Below, in pieces: positions 33,729 to 41,749 of a DNA stretch of 64,000 nt. Numbering within the stretch: the first letter of the stretch is position 1; every line of letters starts with the position of its first letter. Both the position numbers and the translations under genes were made by a program. The notes beneath the pieces are model-generated. The model had not been told where the DNA came from. It searched no databases and saw only the letters and a program-made list of their open reading frames with translations. Source of the stretch: Stenotrophomonas raiganjensis (SeqCode) (GTDB lineage Bacteria > Pseudomonadota > Gammaproteobacteria > Xanthomonadales > Xanthomonadaceae); the NCBI RefSeq assembly GCF_030658505.1, contig NZ_JAUTXR010000189.1:186001-250000 (forward strand), given 5' to 3'.

Positions 33729-34634
33729 TTATGATGGTTTCTTCCCAACGGCTCTCTGTACTTCTCCTATCGCTCTATCCAGCGATTCTTGCTGTCCAGT
33801 AGGAACCAAATTGCCCCTAACGGCGTCTTCAAAATCTCCTGAGTCGCATATGCCTGTATTGATGCAGAGCGAATCCAGTCGATAGGATCCGGGGCTGCAA
33901 TCTGCGCCCAATCGGCATGCCACTATGCTCCAGGCGTAATTGGCATATGGTCCTGTCGTGGCGCGCTTGAACTCTGCGAAATCTCCAGAATCTGGAGCGA
34001 GCGCGAGAAGATCACCGAGGGAGAAGATGGCTTCCGGGTCACCCGAGTGAATCACGTCGCGCGCTAGCGATAGATAGTCATCTGCTTCTAGCGCTGCCCA
34101 GTTCTTGGACGCCACCGCAACCTTGGAGTAAGCGTCCCCTTGGTTCGCAGCTCGCTCGAACCAGTTGATGTAGGCATCTTGCGGTATTACTTGGCCACCA
34201 TCTACTGCGGAACAGATCGCTGAAAAGCGCTTCTTGATTCCGTCGTAGGTGCTCTGAGGGACACCGCGAACAGCCGCATATGCATCCAAGGTCGAATACA
34301 TATTCGCTGGAGACAGACTGAACACCGAGCACTGTTGGTACAGCTTTGCCAGTTCCCGTTGCGCTACCATATCGCCGGCTTCTGCACGAGAGCGCAGGGT
34401 GTTGAAATGTGCCGCCGCCGATTGAGAGTCGGCATTGCTCCAAAGCTGTGAGTCAAGTGCACCGGGTGTACTCTCTCTCGCTACTGGCGAGATCGGTAGG
34501 TGCTGGGGACCAAGGGACTCTGCATTTGAGCTGTTGGACACTGTGCCATTTCGGACAGAGGCGATCCCATACCAAGCCGCTATTCCGACGATTGCGGCTA
34601 TAGAAAGCCACGCTACGATTCTTCCTTGAGACAT
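33729..34634 (-). CDS. membrane-anchored protein with Sel1-like helical repeats
   Basis: A 301-aa protein: N-terminal membrane anchor (IVAWLSIAAIVGIAAWYGIA), a Ser/Pro linker, then helical sequence with AEAGDMVAQRELAKLY and ANQGDAYSKVAVAS, which resemble TPR/Sel1 repeats, and a C-terminal part with four cysteines. Probably periplasmic and involved in protein contacts. ATG 34634 is used. It lies 13 bp upstream of the Gly-rich protein gene, and the pair is likely one transcription unit. Confidence 0.6.
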   Translation of the reverse strand: MSQGRIVAWLSIAAIVGIAAWYGIASVRNGTVSNSSNAESLGPQHLPISPVARESTPGALDSQLWSNADSQSAAAHFNTLRSRAEAGDMVAQRELAKLYQQCSVFSLSPANMYSTLDAYAAVRGVPQSTYDGIKKRFSAICSAVDGGQVIPQDAYINWFERAANQGDAYSKVAVASKNWAALEADDYLSLARDVIHSGDPEAIFSLGDLLALAPDSGDFAEFKRATTGPYANYAWSIVACRLGADCSPGSYRLDSLCINTGICDSGDFEDAVRGNLVPTGQQESLDRAIGEVQRAVGKKPS

Positions 34635-34804
34635 CGCCTTCCCCAGCTGTGCCTGACTCCGAAGATGCTATCACGGGATACCCAGGCGAAATCAGCAACT
34701 GGCCAGGAGCCGAGCAGCGCCGCGCCGGCACCATCCCCGAACGATTCAGGCGGATAGCCACCGCGTTCGCAGGACCTGCGACGGCCGGCCGTATCCTTCC
34801 GGCC

Positions 34805-35311
34805 ATGCTTCCCTCGCACGGCTACCAAGGTTTCCGCACCGCCCCGATCCCCTCTGGCTGGGTCCAGATGGGGGAGAGCTGGGTGTTGTGGTGGAACGGT
34901 CGGCAGATCGCCAACGTCAGATCCGGCAAGGATGGCACCGTGCGCGTGCATCTCGACGCCTGGAAGATGTGGCAGACCAAGGACGAGCGTGCCGCCAGCA
35001 TCGCCCAGGGCAAACGCTACGCCGAGCGCTGGTGCGCGGCCAGACTGTATCCGGAGATGCGCCTGCGCGCGGCGGCGGCCAGGCTGCTGGACGCCACGCC
35101 GTGCGAACCGCAGGGGCCGCCGCCCGGCCTGCCGCCGACGCGCGAGCAGCAGCAACAGGCCCGGCGCCTGGCCGAGGCAACTGCCGTCGCCACGGCTCGG
35201 GTCAAGGAAGCGCTGGAACCGCCCAAGCCTCCGGCAACCAAGCCCCGGGCGAAGGACGCCCGCAAGGCGTGGGTCAGGGCTGGGCTGCAGCAGATGCGAC
35301 GGGGTGTTTGA
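34805..35311 (+). CDS. unrecognised basic protein next to attR
   Basis: A 168-aa protein from ATG 34805; the ribosome binding site is weak and the frame is open further upstream. The N-terminal half (WVQMGESWVLWWNGRQIANV) looks globular; the C-terminal half is Pro/Gln/Ala-rich and basic. No family recognised. It is the last gene inside the island. Confidence 0.5.
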   Translation: MLPSHGYQGFRTAPIPSGWVQMGESWVLWWNGRQIANVRSGKDGTVRVHLDAWKMWQTKDERAASIAQGKRYAERWCAARLYPEMRLRAAAARLLDATPCEPQGPPPGLPPTREQQQQARRLAEATAVATARVKEALEPPKPPATKPRAKDARKAWVRAGLQQMRRGV

Positions 35312-35374
35312 GCGGAAATGGACCCACGCCGGTCCCATGCACTGCGTAAGTCATTGATCGAGCGGGCGACGAAA

Positions 35375-35425
35375 TCCCCCTCCTAAGGGGAAGGTCGCCC
35401 GTTCGAATCGGGCCGGGGTCACCAT
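35375..35425 (+). other. attR: 51-bp direct repeat
   Basis: Perfect copy of 23240-23290 (3' part of tRNA-Arg including CCA). Upstream of 35375 the sequence is unrelated to the tRNA gene, so this is not a second tRNA but the right end of the island. Confidence 0.93.
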
Positions 35426-35461
35426 CCACCACTGCTGCACGGCAGCCGTTGCCTCGGGCTT

Positions 35462-36352
35462 CTACAACAACCCCAGCCCACCCAGCACCGCCGCCACGTC
35501 CTCCCGCTCGCCATCCCGCAGCCCCTGCAGAGGCAGTGGCAGGCAGTCTTCGCCGCACAGCCCCAGCAGGGCCGCTGCGCAGGCCATGACGCGAATCCCG
35601 CCAAACCGGTCATACAGCGACCACAGCGGCGCCAGTCGTGTGGACAGAGCAAGGGCGCCCTCCGCATCGCCGTTGCCCACGGCCTGCGTGATCTGAAGCG
35701 CAAGCCCAGGGAACAGCCCGGCAGTCCCCGAATACCAGCCATCGCATCCCGCCAGCAACCCGCGCACGGCCGTGGCGTCGCCGCTGATGCCCAGCGTCAC
35801 ACGGGCAGGAACGCTTGCGCGCAGTGACGCGACGCGCGCAGCTGCTTCGGCCGGATCATCTGCCAGTCGCGGGATCTTGATCGAGGCGATGTTGGGCAGC
35901 GCGGCGATGCGGCCATGCAACGCGTCGGAGAAGCGGAAGTGCGTGGTGCCGGGATTGTCATAGACGCAGATCGGCGTGCGTACCGCCGCGCATACGGTTT
36001 CAAACAACACTTGCACCTCATGGTCCTTCAAGGACTGGTAGGACACGGGTGCAAGCAGCAGGCCGGCAGCGCCCGCATCTTCGGCATCCAGCGCCAGTTC
36101 CAGCACATCCCGGGTACGCAGTGCACCGATGCCGGCAATCACCGGCACGCCGCCTGCGTGCGCGAGGGCTTCGCGCAGCACGCGCTTGCGCTCGGGCTTT
36201 TCCAGATAGGCATAGCTGCCGGTGGAGCCGAGGATTCCCATCGAATCGACACCGGAGTCGGCCAGGCGCTCCACTAGTCGCGCAAATGCCCGAAAGTCGA
36301 TGCCGGCTTCAGAGAGCGGGGTAAGGGGAAACGCGCTGAGGCCTTTGAACAT
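35462..36352 (-). CDS. DapA/NanA-superfamily aldolase-lyase
   Basis: Class I aldolase of 296 aa, cytoplasmic. The Schiff-base Lys159 lies in ASIKIPR and Tyr131 in VYDNPGTT. The GSTGSYAYL loop at 42-50 replaces the GTTGE-T/S of true dihydrodipicolinate synthase, so another 2-keto acid is the likelier substrate. Full family length. First chromosomal gene past attR. Confidence 0.82.
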   Translation of the reverse strand: MFKGLSAFPLTPLSEAGIDFRAFARLVERLADSGVDSMGILGSTGSYAYLEKPERKRVLREALAHAGGVPVIAGIGALRTRDVLELALDAEDAGAAGLLLAPVSYQSLKDHEVQVLFETVCAAVRTPICVYDNPGTTHFRFSDALHGRIAALPNIASIKIPRLADDPAEAAARVASLRASVPARVTLGISGDATAVRGLLAGCDGWYSGTAGLFPGLALQITQAVGNGDAEGALALSTRLAPLWSLYDRFGGIRVMACAAALLGLCGEDCLPLPLQGLRDGEREDVAAVLGGLGLL

Positions 36353-36459
36353 GGGATTTCCCGAATCTGGGTGGGCTGGGTGCGTGGGATTGTTTATTGT
36401 CCTATGACAAAATTCAAGTGCCGCCCTGCAGCGTGCCTGGCCGCGACGAATGACGCACC

Positions 36460-36933
36460 ATGAGCGCCATGAAGCCTGACCTCTGCCCCGTCCATCCTTC
36501 GCACTATGCCGCCATCACCCGCTGGCCGGAATCCGCCGAGGCCACCCAGCGCTGGGCGGGTCCTGGCGTGCCGTTTCCCTTGCCGCCGGAGCGGTTCGCG
36601 CAGGTGCTTGAGCTCGAGGTGCGCCCGGGCTGGGCGCTGCTGGACGAGCAGGGTGTTTGTGTTGGATTCGGTCAGTACTGGATGACTGCAACCGACACGG
36701 CGCACCTGGGTCGCATCATTGTTTCGCCGCATGCGCGGGGACGCGGGCTGGGACGCGCGCTGATGCAGGCGCTGTGTACCCAGGCCCAGCATGAAAACGG
36801 CATCCAGCACATCACCCTGCGCGTCTATCGTGACAACACGGCCGCCGTAGCCCTGTACCGCGATCTCGGTTTCCAGCAGGTCGAGGCGTCGTCGACGCCA
36901 GAACTTCTGTTCATGCGGCGCACGTTGGCCTGA
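36460..36933 (+). CDS. GNAT family N-acetyltransferase
   Basis: A 157-aa acetyltransferase with the acetyl-CoA loop ARGRGLGRALMQAL near residues 92-105 and the C-terminal AVALYRDLGFQQVE typical of RimI-like enzymes. Substrate unknown. It is divergent from the lyase gene and converges on the next GNAT gene with 7 bp between them. Confidence 0.85.
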   Translation: MSAMKPDLCPVHPSHYAAITRWPESAEATQRWAGPGVPFPLPPERFAQVLELEVRPGWALLDEQGVCVGFGQYWMTATDTAHLGRIIVSPHARGRGLGRALMQALCTQAQHENGIQHITLRVYRDNTAAVALYRDLGFQQVEASSTPELLFMRRTLA

Positions 36934-36940
36934 ACTCTGC

Positions 36941-37498
36941 TCAGGCCGGCGAGGTGGCCTGCAGGGCACACCATTGTTCTCGGGTGATGCGGCTGATGTG
37001 CTCGGTGCGGTAGTCGCCGAGGAAGCTGTTGAACTTGTTCACTTCGGTATGGTGATGCTGGAAACCGCATTTGCTCTGCGCGGCCAGTGACTGCAGGTTA
37101 TCGGCGAAGTAGCCGCACCACAGTGCGTCCAGCTCCAGGTCCATGAATGCGTGCCGCATCACTTCGCGCACCGCTTCGGGCACCAGTCCGCGGCCCCAGT
37201 ACGGAACGCCGATCCAGTAGGCGATCTCGCCTTCGCGGTCGCTGATCTCGAAGTTGCTGTCAGCGCCGATCAGGATGCCGACACAGCCGATCGCGCGGCC
37301 GTCCTCGCGGTTCTGCAGGGCGTAGACCTCTGGCCGGTTGAAGACGGTGCGGATGATTTCGGTACTTTCCTCGACGCTGCTGTGCACCGGCCAACCGGCG
37401 ATCGGACCCACCCGCGGGTCGCGGGCGTACTCGTACAGATCAGCGGCGTCGGTGTCTCGCCAGGGGCGAAGGATCAAGCGTTCGGTGTACAGCTGCAT
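36941..37498 (-). CDS. GNAT acetyltransferase, RimJ/RimL type
   Basis: A 185-aa enzyme with TERLILRPWRDTDAADLYEYARDP at the start, GEIAYWIGVPYWGRGLVPEA (acetyl-CoA loop near residues 92-112) and the NLQSLAAQSKCGFQ helix, the pattern of ribosomal-protein or antibiotic acetyltransferases. Start ATG 37498; the frame continues upstream without family sequence. Divergent from the AraC-type gene. Confidence 0.85.
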   Translation of the reverse strand: MQLYTERLILRPWRDTDAADLYEYARDPRVGPIAGWPVHSSVEESTEIIRTVFNRPEVYALQNREDGRAIGCVGILIGADSNFEISDREGEIAYWIGVPYWGRGLVPEAVREVMRHAFMDLELDALWCGYFADNLQSLAAQSKCGFQHHHTEVNKFNSFLGDYRTEHISRITREQWCALQATSPA

Positions 37499-37642
37499 GG
37501 CAGTTCCAGAAGAAGAAAGGACGTTCAGACTAGGCCCCGGAGCATCGCGGGCACAGGGCGGGACCTTGATGATTTCGGTACTTTTCACAACAGGGCACGA
37601 AGGCTCGCTATGCTGTGCCCCGGAATCCAGCCGGAACGGCTC

Positions 37643-38488
37643 ATGGACCGCATACCCCAGCTTCTGGATCAGGACGAATCCATGCGCCTGGAGGTCAGTA
37701 CGCTGGCCGAAGGGCAGGGCGTCCCACTGTCATTCGGGCATGCCTACCTGGCGGTGCTGGTGTGCGTGTCCGGACGAGCACGCTTCGCACTGAACTTCCG
37801 CGAAGTGGCGGTGCAGCGGCACGATGTGCTGGTGCTGGCCGAGGACACGCTGGCGTTGCTGCGGCAGCGCTCACGCGGTTTCGTGGCGATGGTCTGCCTG
37901 ATGCCGAAGGCGCTGGCGTCGGAGGTGGCCTATGTGCTGCCCAATGCGCTGTTCCAGTTCCTGCACGAACAGCCGCACTGCCGGCCGTCACCGCTGGACG
38001 TGCCGTTGCTGCAGGGATGGCTGCAGCTGATGATGGACGCGCAGCACAACGGGGGACGGCATCGTCACGTGATGCTGCGCAATCTGCTGCAGAGCTTCTT
38101 CCTGAAGATGGCCACGTTGCTGCCGAAGCAGAAGAGGGCGCCCACGCAGGTCAGCCGGCGCGAGCGCCTGGCCTGGAACTTCTGGGAGCTGGTCGGCCAG
38201 CGCAGCACCCGCCAGCGTGACGTGCAGTCCTACGCCGAGGCGCTGTGCATTACCCCGTTCTATCTCTCGCAGCTGACCCGCGAGTGCTTCGACGAAACGC
38301 CGAAGGCGTTGATCGACCGCCAGGTGGTGCTGGAGATCAAGGCATTGCTGACCTACAGCGAATTGCCGGTCGGCCGCATCGCCGAGCGCCTGTGTTTCGA
38401 GGATGCGTCCTACCTGTGCCGCTATTTCCGGCGGCACACCGGCCAATCGCTGACGGGCTACCGCCGGGCGGGGCAGGGGGGGCGCTAG
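37643..38488 (+). CDS. AraC-family transcriptional regulator
   Basis: A 281-aa regulator with an N-terminal cupin-like ligand domain and a C-terminal double HTH: VQSYAEALCITPFYLSQLTRECFDETPKALIDRQ and LPVGRIAERLCFEDASYLCRYFRRHTGQSLTGYR, both AraC signatures. ATG 37610 is an alternative start. It may control the divergent acetyltransferase. It overlaps the end of the convergent stress-protein gene by 4 bp. Confidence 0.87.
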   Translation: MDRIPQLLDQDESMRLEVSTLAEGQGVPLSFGHAYLAVLVCVSGRARFALNFREVAVQRHDVLVLAEDTLALLRQRSRGFVAMVCLMPKALASEVAYVLPNALFQFLHEQPHCRPSPLDVPLLQGWLQLMMDAQHNGGRHRHVMLRNLLQSFFLKMATLLPKQKRAPTQVSRRERLAWNFWELVGQRSTRQRDVQSYAEALCITPFYLSQLTRECFDETPKALIDRQVVLEIKALLTYSELPVGRIAERLCFEDASYLCRYFRRHTGQSLTGYRRAGQGGR

Positions 38489-39315
38489 TGCGATACGAAC
38501 AGCGGCGCCGGGACTTCGGCCAGTAGATCCTCGGTAACCCCGCCAAGCACGCGCTCGACCACCCGGCTGCGGCTGTAAGGGCCCAGTACCAGCAGGTCGG
38601 CGTCGGCATCCAGTACGTGCTGGCGGATGGTTGCGGCAACGCCGCCCTGGCTCGAGCTGATCGCCTGGATCTCCACTTCAACGCCATGGCGCGAGAGATG
38701 CTGGGCCATCTCGGCGCCGGGTGTGGCCTCGGCCCTGGGCGTGTCGACCATCAGCAGGTGCACCGCCTGTGCACGCGCGAGCAGGGGCAGCGCATCGGCC
38801 ACCGCGCGACGTGCCTGCTTGCTGGCATTCCAGGCCACCACGATGCGATGGCCGACCTGATCGCCTTGCCAGTGCGGCGGCACCAGCAGCATCGGCACGC
38901 CGGTCTGGCGCAGCGTGCCCAGCGGGTGCCAGCCAGAAGGGGCGCCGGGAGTACGTGGATAGCCAGCGATGATCAGGTCGCAGTACAGCGACTGCAGGGC
39001 CAGGTCGGCGCCGCCCAGATAGTCCGAGACGATGCGCAGTTCGGTGCTGATCTGCAGCGGCTCGGACACGGCACGCAGGTTCTGCATCAGCTGTGCGGTG
39101 CAGGCGGCATCCGCGCGGGCCTCATGGTCGAGCGCGGCGGCGATGCCGGCGCCGCGCGCGAAGCCGTTGGCAATGTCGGTGGGATGCTGGGCGGTGGAGA
39201 CTGCGACCAGATGCGCCTGCTGCGCCTGCGCCAGATGGGCGGCGATGTTGAGAACGCCGTTCCCGGTGTCGCTGGCGTCGAACAGCACAGCGATATCGCG
39301 TAGTGGGTGCAGCAT
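38485..39315 (-). CDS. universal stress protein, tandem UspA domains
   Basis: A 276-aa cytoplasmic protein of two Usp domains. The first begins LRDIAVLFDASD; the second, after residue ~160, begins RIVVAWNASKQARRAVADALP and ends LLVLGPYSRSRVVERVLGGVTEDLLAEVPAPLFVSH, close to the ATP-binding G-2x-G-9x-G(S/T) pattern. Start ATG 39315 has GGAG upstream. It shares a promoter region rich in TGATTCA repeats with the divergent TetR-type gene, which probably regulates it. Confidence 0.87.
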   Translation of the reverse strand: MLHPLRDIAVLFDASDTGNGVLNIAAHLAQAQQAHLVAVSTAQHPTDIANGFARGAGIAAALDHEARADAACTAQLMQNLRAVSEPLQISTELRIVSDYLGGADLALQSLYCDLIIAGYPRTPGAPSGWHPLGTLRQTGVPMLLVPPHWQGDQVGHRIVVAWNASKQARRAVADALPLLARAQAVHLLMVDTPRAEATPGAEMAQHLSRHGVEVEIQAISSSQGGVAATIRQHVLDADADLLVLGPYSRSRVVERVLGGVTEDLLAEVPAPLFVSH

Positions 39316-39400
39316 GGCGTTGTCTCCTTCGATGCCTGTGACGCGTTCCCTGCCGTGCACCGACCCGGGTGCACCGGACGCACACCCGTTTTAGCGCATT

Positions 39401-39450
39401 GGTGATTCGGATGAATCATCTGTGATTCAGTTTATTAATTAATGATTCAT
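39401..39450. promoter_or_regulatory. TGATTCA operator cluster between usp and the TetR-type gene
   Basis: TGAATCA (39412-39418), four bases, TGATTCA (39423-39429) form an 18-bp inverted repeat. Further copies lie at 39443-39449 (TGATTCA) and, imperfectly, at 39403-39408. The flanking genes are divergent and the plus-strand one encodes a TetR-type repressor, so this is a likely operator. Confidence 0.7.
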
Positions 39451-39486
39451 GCTAGCGTGAGGGTAAATCCACACCTCAGCGCTTTC

Positions 39487-40053
39487 ATGCGACCTGCCGC
39501 AGCACGCACCCGCCGCGACCTGCACCACGCCCTGGCAGCGACCCTGGTCAGCCATCCGCGCTGCACGCTCAGCGAACTGGCGCAGGGGGCAGGCATCAGC
39601 CGGGCCACGCTGTATCGGTTTGCACCCACACGTGAAGCGATCGACGAAGCACTGTTCGCCGCAGGCTTCGAGCGTCTGGAAGCGGCGGCGGTCTGGTTCG
39701 ACGAGGGCGGCGATGCACGCCACGTGCTGGAGCAGGTCACCGCCACGCTGCTGGCGGACTGGGAACTGGTGACACTGCTGTTCGCGCGGATGATGGAAGA
39801 GCAGCAGCGCCAGGGTGACCTGCATCTGCTGCCGGAGCGCTGGGCGCCGATCGGCGAGCGCTTCGAGGCCTTTTTCCTGCGTGGTCAGGCGGCCGGAGAG
39901 TTCAACGTTGGTTTCACCGCAGTGTGGCTCGCGGACTTCTACTGGACCTGTTTCTACGGCATCACCTGGTCACTCGCACGTGGTCGGCTGGCGCCGGCCA
40001 CGGCGGCCTCCACGCTGCTCGCGTCGTTCCAGCACGGCGCGATGAAATCCTGA
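39487..40053 (+). CDS. TetR/AcrR-family transcriptional regulator
   Basis: A 188-aa regulator: N-terminal HTH LSELAQGAGISRATLYRFAPTREAIDEALF, then a helical ligand/dimerisation domain (LLFARMMEEQQRQG). Ligand unknown. ATG 39487 was chosen; an earlier in-frame start at 39442 lies inside the operator cluster. It probably represses itself and the divergent usp gene. Confidence 0.85.
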   Translation: MRPAAARTRRDLHHALAATLVSHPRCTLSELAQGAGISRATLYRFAPTREAIDEALFAAGFERLEAAAVWFDEGGDARHVLEQVTATLLADWELVTLLFARMMEEQQRQGDLHLLPERWAPIGERFEAFFLRGQAAGEFNVGFTAVWLADFYWTCFYGITWSLARGRLAPATAASTLLASFQHGAMKS

Positions 40054-40085
40054 GCCTGCCGTTACCTCTTGGATGCAGGCGCCGC

Positions 40086-40445
40086 TCAATCCTGCTTCAG
40101 CAGCTGCACCAGCTGGCGCAGTCGGTAGGGCTTGGGCAGGAATTCCACCTGCTCGGGCAGCGGCGGCAGCTGTGAACGGGCATAGCCGGACGACAGGATC
40201 ATCCGTGCCTGCGGCTGTTCGCGCGCTACATGCTCGCTCAGCTCGATGCCGGACATGCCGTTGGGCATGCTGACGTCGCTGAACACCACGTCGAAGCGTG
40301 CCTCGCCCTTCAGCAGTTCGGCCGCCTCGTGGCCATCGGCGGTGGTGGCCACCTCGATGCCGAAATCGCGCAGGGCCAGGCCGATCATTTCGCGAAGATC
40401 AGTCTGGTCTTCCACCATCAGAACGCGGATCGGGTCATCGGTCAT
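40086..40445 (-). CDS. single-domain response regulator
   Basis: A 119-aa CheY-like receiver: acidic pair ED (residues 12-13), phosphoacceptor Asp57 in VVFSDVSMPNGMSG, Ser/Thr site LSSGYA and Lys in LPKPYR. It has no output domain. It overlaps the end of the PAS kinase gene by 11 bp, so the two act as a pair. Confidence 0.9.
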   Translation of the reverse strand: MTDDPIRVLMVEDQTDLREMIGLALRDFGIEVATTADGHEAAELLKGEARFDVVFSDVSMPNGMSGIELSEHVAREQPQARMILSSGYARSQLPPLPEQVEFLPKPYRLRQLVQLLKQD

Positions 40446-41598
40446 GGGTTGCTTCCTCTATTGCGGGTAGCAGCAGGCTGACCGTGGTGCCGACACCGGG
40501 CGTGGTGGACACGTCGACGAAGCCGCCGCTCTGGGTAGTGAATCCGAACACCTGGCTCAGGCCCAGGCCGCTGCCCTTGCCGATGTCCTTGGTGGTGAAG
40601 AAGGGCTCGCTGGCCCGTTCGGCGATATCGGCCGCCATGCCGTGCCCCTCGTCGCAGACGCTGAGCGTGACATAGCCACGTTGCAGCGTGGAGTCCGCGT
40701 CCGGGTCGAGGCGATGCTCCAGTGCGGTGCCGATCAGGATGCGTCCGCCTTCGGCGGTGGCGTCCGCTGCATTGGCGACCAGGTTGGCCAGTGCGGTCTG
40801 CAGCTGCATCGCATCGGTGTTCACCTGCGGCAGGCCCGGCGTGAGGCGGGCGTCCAGCGTTACCGTGGGCGGGCAGGCGCGCTGCAGGTCCGGCAGCCAT
40901 TGCCGTACCAGCGTATTGATGTCCACGGGCTCGCGGATCAGGGTCTGGCCGGTGCTGAACGCCAGCAGCTGGCGGGTCAGCAGCGCGCCGCGGTCGGTGG
41001 CGGCCTGCGCAACATCCAGTAGCTCGGCCGCGCGCGCATCGTCGCCACTTACGCGCAGCGACAACAGGTCCAGCGCATTGCCGATGGTGGTCAGCAGGTT
41101 GTTGAACTCGTGTGACAGGCCGCGGCTGAGCCGGCCGACCGTTTCGAACTGCTGGGTATTGCGCAGCGCACGCTGGGCATCGCGCAGCAGTCGCTGGGCC
41201 TGCCATTGCTCGGTGATGTCGCGGGTGATCTTGACGAAACCGAGCAGCTCGCCGGCCTCGACGACCGGCTCGATGACCACGCTGGCACGGAACGAGGAGC
41301 CATCGCGGCGTACCCGCCAGCCTTCACTGGCAACGTGGCCATGCTGCGCCGCCAGGCGGAGCAGGCGCTGTGGTTCACCGGCATCGCGGTCGTTGGCCAG
41401 GTAGAAGCGGCTGAAGTGCGTTCCTACCACTTCATCGGCTGAATAGCCCTTGATGCGTTCGGCCCCCGGGTTCCAGCTGCAGACCACGCCTTCCGGATCA
41501 AGCAGGTACAGCGCATGGTCGCGCACGCTGTCGATCAGCAGTCGCAGCTGTCGGGAAGGGTCCGTCAGCACGGACGTCGTAGAAGCGGCTGCGTCCAC
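40435..41598 (-). CDS. PAS-domain sensor histidine kinase
   Basis: A 387-aa soluble kinase without membrane segments. PAS domain at about residues 20-130 (VCSWNPGAERIKGYSADEVVG), phosphoacceptor His163 in LSHEFNNLLT (HWE/NtrB-like H-box), ATPase domain with N box NLVANAADA, DEGHGM and FTTKDIGKGSGLGLS. It phosphorylates the adjacent receiver. Start GTG 41598. The PAS may sense redox or light through a cofactor; the cysteine for LOV-type flavin binding is not evident. Confidence 0.88.
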   Translation of the reverse strand: MDAAASTTSVLTDPSRQLRLLIDSVRDHALYLLDPEGVVCSWNPGAERIKGYSADEVVGTHFSRFYLANDRDAGEPQRLLRLAAQHGHVASEGWRVRRDGSSFRASVVIEPVVEAGELLGFVKITRDITEQWQAQRLLRDAQRALRNTQQFETVGRLSRGLSHEFNNLLTTIGNALDLLSLRVSGDDARAAELLDVAQAATDRGALLTRQLLAFSTGQTLIREPVDINTLVRQWLPDLQRACPPTVTLDARLTPGLPQVNTDAMQLQTALANLVANAADATAEGGRILIGTALEHRLDPDADSTLQRGYVTLSVCDEGHGMAADIAERASEPFFTTKDIGKGSGLGLSQVFGFTTQSGGFVDVSTTPGVGTTVSLLLPAIEEATHDR

Positions 41599-41749
41599 GT
41601 GTAGATGAGTGTTACCCCTGAGAGGGACGTGAAGCTAGGCATTCAAGCGTGAAGGATTCGTGCACGCCTGACACGTGCCATTTGTCCTGTGCGGCTGAAT
41701 GCGACACGGGGTAACATCTCCCGCCCTTTACCTTCTGGAACCGACCTGC

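Larger units (their letters stand above)
23240..35425. mobile_element. tRNA-Arg-borne genomic island (about 12.1 kb)
   Basis: Bounded by the perfect 51-bp repeat, with a phage-type integrase near the left end. Content: an unknown membrane protein, frameshifted integrase, excisionase-like and other small genes, phage-tail fragments, two acyltransferases, an IS3-type remnant, an HNH-like gene, unknown secreted genes, and a decayed internal att copy (31592-31650). No structural, lysis or replication module is left, so autonomous transfer is unlikely. The internal att and repeated decayed gene suggest a composite of more than one insertion. Confidence 0.88.

Noticed and set aside
35375..35425. 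Second tRNA-Arg gene
   Set aside because: Only the 3' part is present; acceptor 5' strand and D-arm are missing. It is the attR copy.
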